Assembly: GCA_007026445.1 (NCBI GenBank)
Contig: VDMD01000028.1
Location: 62,001-126,000, forward strand
Length of the DNA: 64,000 nt
DNA from: Schizophyllum amplum
Lineage: Eukaryota; Basidiomycota; Agaricomycetes; Agaricales; Schizophyllaceae
Direction: 5' to 3'
A program made the position numbers and the translations under genes. Under the pieces are notes generated by a model. The model was not told the DNA's origin. It worked only from the letters and a program-made list of their open reading frames with translations, and did not search any database. Shown in pieces: positions 32,664-42,667 of the stretch (positions within the stretch are counted from its first letter, which is position 1; each line of letters starts with the position of its first letter).

Positions 32664-34138
32664 ATGGCGGCGCGAGACATGGAACAGCGGCGGTGGGAAC
32701 GCCTAGTCACCTGGCTCCACGAGCGCGGCATGCACACCGACGCCCTGAAAGTCGAGCGGCGGCCGCGACAAGGCAAGCCTGTCGACGGAGAGGACAAGAG
32801 GCAAAGCTCATCATCTGCTCAGACGGTGGCTACGGCCTCTTTATGCGCGACGCATGCGCGCCTACCGAGACGCTCTTCACCGTGCCGGCCAGCGCAATGC
32901 TAAACACCAAAACTCTGCAGCCGCTGTACCCCCGTGGGCGAAGAAACTCTCCGCGACGCAGCTGGTGTCGTTGCATCTATGCCGACACAGGCCGCCTCCT
33001 GACAGTGAATCCGCCGACCCCGCATTCGGCCCGTACATCTCTTCCCTCCCACGACACTTTGGCTTTCATCCGCTGCTATGGCTGGTCGAGGGCGACTCAC
33101 CGGCGAAGATATTGCTATCCCACCTGCCGCCAGCGCTCAACAAAATGCTGAAAGAGATCGAGATGCGTTTCTCGTCGGATTGGGTGCGTGTCGCTATCCC
33201 CTCAAACCCCTCTACAATTAACAGCGACGTGCACAGGCCACTTGCCAGGAATACCTCAAAGACCCGCATTGCACCGAGTCCGACTACCTGTGGGCCTGGT
33301 TGAACGGTACTTGCCGTTTGCTTTTCCTCCGCAATGGTGTCGAACTTGTCTCCACCAGTCAACACGCGCTGCATGCACTACCGCGTCAAGCCATCGCGCT
33401 CCCACCCGGATAATCTGGCGATGTGCCCCATTATGGACTTCGCAAACCATACCCCCGACGGGGAGCATATGGAGCCGAAGCCGACGAAGGAATTTCCTGC
33501 GCGAGCTGACGTTTCTTTCGTTGCTACAAATGAGCGTGCCAGCCCTGGAGAGGAGCTTTTCTTTTGCTACGGGCCCCACGCCAATCGCACTCTCTTCGTC
33601 GAATATGGCTTTGCGATACCGGAAGCGTTTGGTGAGGTCGACGTGGAAGACCTGCTCCAAGAGGAGTTCCGTCGAAGAGGGGTGCTGGGGAAGCTGATGC
33701 AAGACGTTCTTGAGAGCGAAGGATACTGGGGGTATGGGTCTCAGCTCGGCTTGCGTGCTAGTTGCTGACCTCGACAGCGAGTGGACGCTACATCTCCAAC
33801 CCGAACCTTTTGTGTCCTTCCGGCTACTGACTGCACTCCGGCTACTGCATTCTGCCAGTCTTCAATATCTGGACCCGCCGACCATTAGCCCGATGTCCAT
33901 TTTGGAGTGGAAGGAGACACTTCTTGGAACTCGTGAACATCTTTCGGGCGAGGTCGAGCGGTACTGTAAGAATACTTTGCATGATATCTGCCGCCGCGTC
34001 ATAAAGAGATCCGACGACGCGCTAAATGTGCTGGACCAGTCGGAGCTGCCATGTCCACCGCTCTTCGCAGAGACGGTCAAGTTGCTATGGGAGGAAGAGC
34101 GTGCGGTCGCCGAGGGGATTTTGGGGTCCGATATATAA
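32664..34138 (+). CDS. SET-domain protein lysine methyltransferase, SETD6/RuBisCO-LSMT type
   Basis: Methyltransferase of about 440 residues with a split SET domain and a C-terminal substrate-binding domain. Start of SET: GGYGLFMRDACAPTETLF. The insert carries KKLSATQLVSLHL and FGPYISSLPRHF. The cofactor motif is MCPIMDFANHTP, with the invariant Asn-His, and EELFFCYGPHANRTLFVEYGF closes the SET fold. Targets of fungal relatives (Rkm enzymes) are ribosomal proteins and eEF1A. Two oddities: the first intron (32773-32822) uses a GC donor, and one base seems missing from a C5 run at 32929-32933, where the frame breaks between TLQPLYP and KKLSATQ. No intron explains that break. Confidence 0.82.
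32773..32822 (+). other. GC-AG intron of the SET gene
   Basis: The donor is ACAAG|GCAAGC and the acceptor CTGCTCAG|AC; 50 bp. It joins ERRPRQ to DGGYGLFMRD, giving the expected start of the SET domain. No GT donor nearby gives that frame. Confidence 0.65.
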
Positions 34139-34399
34139 GTGTACTTAACCATTTATAAGGATTTTCTTCCAGAATTCGCCCGATACACGGTTAAGTCTGG
34201 GGACATGCCCCACCCAGACTGCGTCGTGGTCCTGCGCTGGCTCGATTGAAGTCCGACTGAAGCTCGAACTTCCGCGATCAGGTCACACACGTGTGCGGCT
34301 GATTGCCGCCCGCGTGTTTGCCATCAATGACCATGACACGTCCTTGTTTCCTGATCTGAACTCGCACACTGACACGTTGGGACTGCCATTGTATTTACT
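34139..34399. other. Intergenic
   Basis: Between the SET gene and the tandem GH47 gene on the same strand. A short pyrimidine-rich stretch lies before the GH47 ATG. No gene is seen. Confidence 0.5.
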
Positions 34400-36948
34400 A
34401 TGGCAGACAACGGCGCGCGCCTCCGCAAGAGGACCGCAAAGCTTGGCGACAAGGATGCCCCTGCGTCCAAAGGGGGGATGGATAAGGGCACGGACGTCAA
34501 GCGCAACCCCATACTTGCCCGTCTCTTAATAATCGGCGCTGCAGTTGGGTTGTTACTAACAGCCACGAAGGTGAGGACTGCCGTGCTACACTATATCCAT
34601 GTTAATGTTGCATTCTATCAGACATATACCTACTTCGAAGGGCGGTCGTCCGGCCAGCGCTTCGACGGGCTGAGCGGGCAAGCTGCAGACTTCACTGCAG
34701 ACGTGGACAAGCGCGATGCTGTAGTGCGGGCATTTCAGGTGCGCGGCGACAACTGCAATCATAGCAGTAACTCACAGCACCTCAGCACGCGTGGCATGCA
34801 TACGGTGCGACTGTCCCCTCAACACGCACGCTACGTCCTCTCTGACTATATCCACAGAGAAGGATGCTATGGGATACGACGAGTATCACCCAATAAGCCA
34901 TACCGGCTCCAATCTTGGTGGTGGCCAGGGTATTGGCTACACCGTCGTCGACTCCATTGACACAATGCTGCTCATGCATCTCGACGATGAATACCAGCGC
35001 GCCCGCGGATGGATCGCCAACAACCTCTCGTTCGATCAAGAGGGAGAGTTCTCGACCTTCGAGGTACTTTGTGGCGGCTTCTTCGCAATGAGTCACTTAT
35101 TTCATTTCTCTTCGACTAGACCACCATCCGCGTTCTCGGCGGTCTGCTATCCGCACACCATCTCTCGTACAGGGATTCGTTATACCTCGAAAGGCTGTCG
35201 ACCTCGCGGACCGCATGCTGCCTGCCTTCGACACCAAGACCGGCCTACCTCTCCCAAGGGTAAACCTCAAGCTGCGCCAGGGCTCCGACGACCCGGACAA
35301 CAAGGGCCTCGTCAGCACTGCGGAGGCCGCGACTTACAGCTGGAGTTCAAGTACCTCGCACACCTCACCGACAACGATGAATACTGGCGTAAGGCTGAGC
35401 AGGTCATGCGCGTCATCAAGGACAACATGATTCCCCAGGCTGTCCTGCCCATCTTCATGTCGTAGGTCGCTCACGCGTGTCTACTGTTGTGCCTCACCTT
35501 ACTGCAGGGCAGAGGGAGGCCAGTTCTTGGCCACGCCGATCCGGCTGGGGTCTCGTGGTGACTCATACTATGAGTATCTCATGTGCGTCCGTCTCTCGAT
35601 TTAATGTACTCTTTCACCCTGCTGACTGGAAGTAGTAAGCAGTATTTGCAGACGGTACGCATCCCCCACCTACATTTCAAGCACCAAAATTGAGTGAGCC
35701 CTGCAGGACGGCTCGGAAGACGTGTATCGCCAGGTGCGCCCTCTGAATCCCAACAAATCTTGGATCCTCTGACAGATGTTTGCCCAGATGTACGCAGATG
35801 CCATGGCTGGTATCCATAAGACCCTTGTCTCTAGAAGCATGGGTACAAACCTCCTATATACTTCAGAGCTGGTACCCGAAAGGAATCAGCAGGGTGGAGT
35901 GTGCGTCTTCGAATATGTCGCCTTCGGCATGCCATCTCACTGACCATTTCCTAGCCAATGGCGCCTCGTCCCTAAGCAAGACCATCTGGTCTGCTTCCTC
36001 GGCGGCTCCTTGATGCTTGGCGCCGTGACTACTGAGGCCGCCGCGGACAACGTCTCCGTACCCCCACATCCCGACGAACTGACCGAAGTCGGTCAGCGCG
36101 ACTGGACGACGGGTGTCGAGCTCGTGAAGACGTGCATGGCGACGCATGACACGCAGACGTGAGTTATTCACAGCGCGGTGGAGTCGGCGGCTCACACGCC
36201 TCGCAGCGGCCTCTCACCCGAGATCGTGCACTTCCGCATTCCCTCCGACGGCATCCGCGAGCAGGGCGTGCCAGAGGACTGGTATATCAAGGGCGCGGCG
36301 TAAGTGGCTTTTTCCCTCATAGAATCACGGCTCACCCCACCCCCGCAGCGCCGGCAAGCCCGCGGTCTACGATGCCCGGTACATCCTCCGGTACGTGTTC
36401 CGTGTTGCGTTGCGAACCTTGCGCTAGCTGCGCCGGAATCTTGCGCCAGCTGCGCCGGACTTGTGCGCGCGCGAGACACTGACCCCCAAATCCTCCAGCC
36501 CCGAGACGGTGGAGAGCCTGTTCATCGCTTGGCGGCTCACGGGCGACACGCGGTACCGCGCCTGGGGCTGGGACATCTTCCAGGCGATCGAGAAGTACTG
36601 CAAGCTCGAGGGGGGCGGGTATGCAGGGATTATGAACGTGGACGATGTGAGGTCGGAGAAGGATGATAAGATGGAGACGTTTTTGATGGTGAGTGGGTCT
36701 CTTGGGCGGGCGGTGGTGTCAGCGGAAGGAAGGAAGGAGAACGAATGCTGACGGGTCCCTTCTCACAGAGCGAGACGCTGAAGTACTTGTTCTTGCTGTT
36801 TGAAGACGCGAGCGTCCTACCCTTGGATAGTACGTGGTATTCTTCTTCTTTTTGTGCAATGGCTCACGAAATTGCAGAGTATGTCTTCAACACGGAAGCG
36901 CACCCGTTGCCGGTCTTCCACCCCACACTACGGACTGGCTTTTCGTGA
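34400..36948 (+). CDS. ER mannosyl-oligosaccharide alpha-1,2-mannosidase, GH47
   Basis: Trims mannose from Man9GlcNAc2 in the ER/early Golgi. A type II membrane anchor (LLIIGAAVGLLLTAT) follows a 35-residue cytoplasmic tail. GH47 blocks in order: GYDEYHPISHTGSNLGG, GYTVVDSIDTMLLMHL, EFSTFETTIRVLGGLLSAHHLS, TLQLEFKYLAHLTD, DHLVCFLGGSL, GLSPEIVHFRI, YDARYILRPETVESLFIAWR and the end block KYVFNTEAHPLPVFHP, whose Thr binds Ca2+. More than a dozen small exons, some under 30 nt, fit together in phase. The frame breaks once, at 35334-35335 between EAAT and LQLEF, where one T seems missing. About 590 residues. An intron at 36392-36495 holds a tandem repeat. Confidence 0.92.
36419..36459 (+). repeat. 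22-bp tandem repeat in a GH47 intron
   Basis: Two copies of TTGCGCyAGCTGCGCCGGA (36419-36437 and 36441-36459) lie in an intron that is longer than its neighbours, suggesting local expansion. Confidence 0.6.
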
Positions 36949-37126
36949 GGGGCATTGTGTGTTGTATGTTGTCGCCCAATGTATACTTTTTTTGCGGACG
37001 AGTCAACGAATCAACACGAGAACTTGCCCGCCTCGGAATACAGAAATCCAAAAGCAAAGTGGATGGTACCATCGACGTGCAGGCAAGTTATATGTTGATA
37101 CATGTTTCCCAGGGTGCCGCACAACG

Positions 37127-38168
37127 CTAATCGTCGTCGCTCCATGTCAGACGCTCCTCCTCTTCCTCCTCTTCTCTTGTCCTCTCGTACTGGCTGATGT
37201 CGACAGACGTGGCTTCCTCGTCCACCAGCGACTCGTCCTCCAGATTCTTGTTCTTTTCGAACAACTGCCGGCCTGTAGATGGACGTCAGAGGTCGCAAGG
37301 AGCGGTAGCACCTGACTTACCGGATTGTCGTGATTGTGTACGCCTGTACTCCTCGCGTTCTTTCGGGGTCATGGCCTTGAGCTTTTCTTCCTCTTGTTTG
37401 GCCTTCTTCTCGGCAAGCTCCTTGTCGAATTTTGCTTTCCATGCTCTGAAGGACTCGATCGTAACTGGTGTGCCACGCGTCTTGGCTTCCTCAGCCTACC
37501 CAAAAGTGAGTAGACGAAGTAGCGGACAGCGAAGGGGACGCACCTCGATCGCTATCCGTTCCTTCTCGTGCTCTTCTGCTTGGTGCCTCTGGGCCCGCTC
37601 TCTCACGAGCGCAGACAATCGCTCGCGTAGATGAGAGACGAGGGTGAAGATCATGGCTAGCCCGAGGTTCTCCTCGCCCTGTATTGTGATCAGGTGGGGG
37701 AGGAGGCGCGACCTGTGCACGCACTCACCACTGTGCGCAGATCCGTCATGAGCCCCTCCAGCTCAGAGTCTGCTAGGTCGCCCTCCAGCACATCGAGGGC
37801 CAGGTGCGGCAGCTCGTCTGGGTAGCCATCGGTGTAGTGAACCTTGAGCGCGAGCTTGACTGATCGAGGGAATACCTGCCGTTAGTCGTGCCATATAGGA
37901 CTAGGAGAAAGAGGGCTTGATGCGTACTAGAATCCTCGCCCTCCTCGAGATCGTCGGGTTCCGCCTCTATGCGAATGTCCTTTTCAGAGGTTTCTTCGCA
38001 CGAGCGCTTAGTAGGTTCGCGAGGGGGAAGGCGGAGGGGGACGACGAACTGGATAGTTCTGCGGGATATATAGACTCAAGGACCTGTAGTTTGTCGTTGA
38101 TACACGTTCCCCGCCGAGCGCCGCGCCCCACTTGCCTCGTATTCCTCCGCGAGCACGTCCGCCGACAT
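37127..38168 (-). CDS. RWD-domain protein, Gir2/RWDD1 (DRG-family regulatory)
   Basis: Homologue of yeast Gir2 and human RWDD1, which bind DRG-family GTPases and, through the RWD domain, Gcn1. Exon 1 (38136-38168) encodes MSADVLAEEYE; a GC-AG intron (38084-38135) joins it to VLESIYPAELS. Another intron of about 56 bp leads to KTSEKDIRIEAEPDD, then the RWD core LALKVHYTDGYPDELPHLAL. The C-terminal half is a charged coil (AKFDKELAEKKAKQEEE) ending EEEEEERLTWSDDD, the acidic tail usual in this family. About 240 residues. It is head to head with bS21m (141 bp between ATGs) and convergent with the GH47 gene (about 180 bp). Confidence 0.87.
38084..38135 (-). other. GC-AG intron of the RWDD1/Gir2 gene
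   Basis: The donor is GAG|GCAAGT and the acceptor CTACAG|GTCC. The splice gives EEYE joined to VLESIYP, the conserved start of RWD domains. No GT donor gives this reading. Confidence 0.75.
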
Positions 38169-38309
38169 GGCTGATCCAGAGCTGATCAGGACGGCGGCGC
38201 CGCGAGTTTCCTTTTCCGGCGCCGCTGCGTCTCGCCATCATTTTTTGTTGTTCCGCCCTCCGCGTCGCACGAGTGACGAGCCGTCTGCCAGTGCTTGTCT
38301 TCCGTCGTC

Positions 38310-38968
38310 ATGCTCGCGGCACTCGCTTCGCGCATAGCTCGCCCCTCGGTGGCAGCTGCCACCCACAGCGGCGCCGCATGCGTGCTCACCAGCCCGCCGC
38401 GCGTCTGCTGGTCGCCGCGCGCGCCTATTCACAGCAGACTCCGTCGCCGTACGCCACCACCGGAAGCACCAATTCCTCAAAGGGCTGGGCTGCGGTCCGC
38501 ATCATTGCCGATGACTACGGCCAATCCCTGCAAGACAAAGGGACTGGCAGGAAACGCGCAACCCCCGAAGAGGCTTGGGCTGCAATGTCCAAATCAGTAG
38601 TCCCCGAGCTCGAAAGACAGCAGCCTGCGGGCAAGTACAAGGGTATGGCAATGCTAGTGCTGCTGCATGTCCCTCAGAGCTGATGTGCTGCCCTCAGGTC
38701 GCACAGTACAGTCAACCGGGACTTGGCAGACGCTTTCCGCAACCTTCAACAAATACTCTCACGGAACAAGGTGTCAAAGACATATAGATACCAATTGCGG
38801 CACGAGAGGAAGGGCGACAAGCGCAGGAGACTGCGGAGCGAGAATGGCGTAAGGCGTTCAAGAACGAGGTACGTGCGCGCCTACCTGCCCGTCCGCAGTG
38901 CTCTCATCCCATCGCAGGTCCGCAAACGCGTAATTATCGTCAATACTATACGGAGGAAGGGTGCTTGA
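38310..38968 (+). CDS. Mitochondrial ribosomal small-subunit protein bS21m (Mrp21)
   Basis: Imported mitoribosome protein. Exon 1 (38310-38348) and exon 2 (from 38393) give a basic targeting peptide ending in AARLLVAARAYSQ. After an intron (about 38643-38715) comes the bS21 core: RDLADAFRNLQQILSRNKV, then RHERKGDKRRRLRSE, and finally VRKRVIIVNTIRRKGA. These match bS21m proteins well. The link between RRRLRSE and WRKAFKNE needs one extra base at 38841-38845. After that the last 49-bp intron (gtacgtg...cgcag) returns to the same frame. Unspliced reading is also open but inserts foreign residues. Either the base is a sequencing loss or the gene is damaged. About 170 residues; divergent from the Gir2 gene. 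Confidence 0.8.
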
Positions 38969-39889
38969 ATACAACCCATATACTCCCCGCTCTCTGCAAA
39001 CCGTCCCCTGACACTCAATATGACCTCGCCCGATGCAAAGCAGCGCGCCGCGCCTGTCCCGCCCCATTTCCCATGTATGAGGCGTGCCGGTCCGACAACA
39101 CACGGACGACGCCCCGCTCTGCAACATAGGTGGACGCACGCCACCAAGCGCCAGCCAAGCGCTCAGTCTGTCTGCTCCAAAAGCGCGGTGTTGAATTTGT
39201 CCTACATGTCCTCTCGGAGCGCTTGCCGGTCCTGCAGCCCACGTTGCTGACCACCCGCGCCCTCGCCTCGCTCCTCGTCAATCAAAGCGGGTGTTTCACC
39301 ACCGCTCATGGTGGTCCTGTTGCGTCGCTTGTCGCTTACAGTGCGTTTTTAATGTCTTCTCCTCGCTGTCCGCATATGGGCATCGTTGCGCCTCGCGGGG
39401 AACCCTGAGACCCTCGTTCTGACGTGCGACTCGCGTGGTCAATAGAGGAGTACCGTGTCCTTCATGAGCTTCCTTTTGAATGTAACAGGGAGGAAAACCA
39501 GACGCCCATATCCTCCCGCCGTCGGCCGTCTTTGGGGGTCAAGGGGATGGAACAAAGGCCTTCCTCGTCGCTGCGGCAGTCGTGGAATGACCCTCCGGAC
39601 ACGACTGCCCTCCGCGGAGGAGGTGAAAGGGGCTGCCTGCAGGCGCCTTTAGCCTCGATCGGGCAAGTGACGCGCTCCAGAACCCTCATGGCTGTTGGAG
39701 AGAAGGACGGCTGGCTGATGCGAGAGTCGCCCACCCGTGGCTGCCACCTGCGACGCCATAGGGTGAGACCTGCAGCGTGCACGGCGCAGGGGCATAATAA
39801 GAAGGTCGCGTCCGACGGTCAGCGCTCTTAACCTCCTCTCACCACCTCCTCTACACTCACTCAGAAAACCCTACCTTCCGAAACTCACC
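38969..39889. other. Intergenic, no confident gene
   Basis: About 920 bp. Open frames on both strands (such as 39019-39250 plus and 39462-39782 minus) have no motif or splice pattern that I can support. A short CT-rich stretch precedes the next gene. Confidence 0.45.
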
Positions 39890-40282
39890 ATGTGCCACAA
39901 CGTACGCTCACCGCTGACTCTTCACCGCATACGGATACTAACGGTACCTCCAGGTTATTGACGGACGCTACTACACGGTCTGCGGCCACTTCTACTCCAG
40001 TGAGTCCCACGTCGCCTCTCGCCACTCCCGCTCATCGTTGCAGTGGCGACCAAGGTACAAGACTGCCTGCGGCCTAATTGCCTGTTCAGCAGCCGGCACC
40101 CTGTCGGTAAGTGATGCCTTCCCTGTCCGCGTATAGCATGCCTCATACACGAGTCAGGGTGCCGAAGCCCGGGATGCGTGCGGCAGATGGCACCTCCGGC
40201 TAAAAACCCTATTCGCGAGAGCCCGACGCGCTGCCCGGACTGCGTCCACCGCGAGAGGAACGGCATATTGGGCTGCCACTAG
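39890..40282 (+). CDS. Small Cys-rich protein, mushroom-type family
   Basis: Four exons (39890-39901, 39954-39999, 40044-40106, 40158-40282) join to exactly 82 codons, so 81 residues plus stop. The first exon is only 12 nt (Met-Cys-His-Asn). Nine Cys and several His occur in pairs: CHN at the start, VCGHFY, DCLRPNCLF, HPVGCRSPGC, RCPDCVH and a terminal CH. No signal peptide is seen, so a cytosolic or nuclear zinc-binding protein is more likely than a secreted toxin-like peptide. Similar short proteins with CGH plus Cys pairs are common and unannotated in Agaricomycetes. All splice sites are good GT-AG. Confidence 0.75.
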
Positions 40283-40844
40283 GGCTTGCGGTACGACTAT
40301 TGGGACTGGCGCAATTATTCGGACTCTGGTCTTGGGCTTGTTATCACTACCTTTGGGGAAGGGGCCCTGGCGGCCGCGCATGTATGTATCCGTACTTTAT
40401 GGCCTCGGACTGGGACTCTTTTGGACTCGCGTATTATTATCCTACGTATGTACTGATGGACGCACAATATTCACGGCTAATCCGCATACGCGCTCAGTCC
40501 GACGGGGAGATCTCAGCAGTTTGCAGATCACCGCCTGGAACGACTCCAGGAAGGCCTCGCGCTCGGCACGCCAGCGTGTTCGAACACAAGGCAGCACGAG
40601 GCCGTGAGAACATTCCGCAAACTTGCCTTTTTGAGCGAAAGAACAAGCGACCGATCTGCCGTCACGAGCCGGAGTCAAACCTTGCTTGTGTCTTTGTTCC
40701 CAAGACAGACAAGATTCCCTTTTCGGGCCTGAATGGGTCTTGTTCATCTTTTTAAGCAGTGCCGGTTGCCATAGACGCCATCTTGTTCTTTCCTCCGCCC
40801 CTCATCTCCCTCCCGAGCATCGTTACCTGGTTGTACCGATCGTC
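40283..40844. other. Intergenic
   Basis: Holds the 3' region of the Cys-rich gene and the promoter of the next. The frame of the next gene stays open upstream of its ATG at 40845. No separate gene is seen. Confidence 0.45.
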
Positions 40845-42609
40845 ATGTTTTTTGGACTTTTCTCGAGCCAGCCCCGCGTGTACGCGCGCGTCATGGACAA
40901 CATCAGACTCTACCTCAGCGACGCCCAGCTCCCCGACCTCGTTCTGGACGCGTCGGCGCCGACTGCGCTCCCCCCGACCGGTCACAAGTCGCACCGCAAC
41001 GCGCTCTCCGTCCGCGGGGAGCGCTACCGGTTGCTCGAGCACATCCGTGCCTTCACCGAAGAGGAGTTTGTGGACATGGTCTTTCATTGTGCGTGCCACA
41101 TGTCCCTCGCCCGACCGCAGCTAACGTTTCTGGCACAGGGAACGACACGCACATCCCCAGCGAGTCCATCTTCCAGGAGGATCACGACTACATCAACGGC
41201 GAATCCCCCACCGTTCCTGCCCCAAGCTTCGCCAACATCGGACATGCACCTCTGAGACGGCCTTCTGACCTCACGCGGTGCGTGGCTGTCCTCGCGTCGC
41301 CACAAAGCCACTGACGCCCTGTCTACAGCCTGCTGCCCTGGATTGATTCCCTTCCGCTCCTTACTGTACAACGAATCATGCACGTACTTTTTTACGACGC
41401 GACGAAAGGACACTCGTTCCAACACGGACCGACCGATCAGGACAGCTCCATCTTCCGCTACTTGCTATGGGCGCCGGCGCTGGAGGGCGAGGGCATCGAT
41501 GGGCCCCAGAACACGACCATGTTGATCGAAAGATTTAGGCGATCGGTCTTGGTCGCCGTTCAGCCACCATGGATCTTGAGTGATCAGGACATTAGGAACT
41601 TTGCCGACTTGAGACACGTGAGTGCTCGTCTTGGTACCCTACCGTCCACGTCTTAACCTCTTGCTATAGTTCCCACCATTCCATGGCATCGAACCGCGGG
41701 TCGGCGAGAAGCCAGAACCCTCCGACTTGGAAGGCAAGCAACGTATATGGGCAAAGGTGCGTTTCCCCATCGAACATCTGGCTCTTGCTAACCCTTATCT
41801 TCCAGCTTTGGGATACCTGCGTAAAGAACAACTCGCACTGGTTCGTGTTGACAAACTACAACCAGTGGGTCTTCGGGCACTTTTCATCAGGTGCGTATCG
41901 GTCCTCGTCTACGTGACACTCGCTCATCGTTTGTACAGGGTGGACGACGGCATTCGTCGGCCCGGTCATCGACTATAACAGCACGACGCCGGCCGTGATG
42001 GAATGCCTCGCTTTCTGGCTCGCCTCCGCTTCCCAGGCCCCGGGCAGCATGTCGATTGCCAAGGTGTGTGGGGAGTCCGAGCATGCCGGCCTCTTTTGGT
42101 CCCCGAGCACGGTCTACGACGTGATGGGCCAGAGCACGGAGGCGGCCATGACGCTCTCCCTCTCTTAGCCGTGGCCGCCCCCCGTCTGACCACCGCTTCA
42201 TGTAGGTGCCCGAGCCTGTGCGAAACTGGCGTACAATTAATTTCCTGGAATCAGACATACCCTTGCGGACCCGAACGGCTCGGAATCCGAGTGGTCGGGG
42301 AAGGACGATGGTGCGTGCGCTAGGGTTGTGGATACTGCGTCCTCGTTGCTCATGTCCCTTGCAGAACTAGAGTCCATCGCCTCCGCTTCCGGGATCCTAT
42401 CCACGGACTCCCTGACGAACTCCGGGCCCCGCGCACCAATCTTCAGGACGAAAGACCAGATTGAGAACGCGAAGCGCAAAGTCAACGAGTGGGATTACAT
42501 CCGCCTCAAACTGACGCTGGACGGCGTCCCCGAGAAGGAGGACGACATGATGTCGACTGGGTCGACAGAGACCCAGAAGGGTGACCCACGAGGCCAATTC
42601 ATGGCATAA
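40845..42609 (+). CDS. Hypothetical protein of about 450 residues
   Basis: Not a family I recognise. Exons of coherent composition run from MFFGLFSSQPRVYARVMDNI to a C-terminus ending GDPRGQFMA. Notable parts: the N-terminal acidic helical stretch, LLPWIDSLPLLTVQRIMHVLFY, a Trp-rich centre (KLWDTCVKNNSHWFVLTNYNQWVFG, GWTTAFVGPV) and a Ser/acidic C-terminus. The centre resembles sections found in Agaricomycete-only hypothetical proteins. Introns are 45-60 bp. Between ESDIPL and ADPNGSESEW (near 42265) the frame needs one more base. Stop TAA 42607-42609, 58 bp from the convergent cyclin stop. Confidence 0.6.
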
Positions 42610-42667
42610 TGCAATAACGCCCGCCCTGTAGCATAGTGTACAGTGCATCCCGCATGTGTACTTAGAA

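Noticed and set aside
39019..39408. Possible small gene after bS21m
   Set aside because: Several frames are open but none carries motifs, and no consistent intron set could be found.
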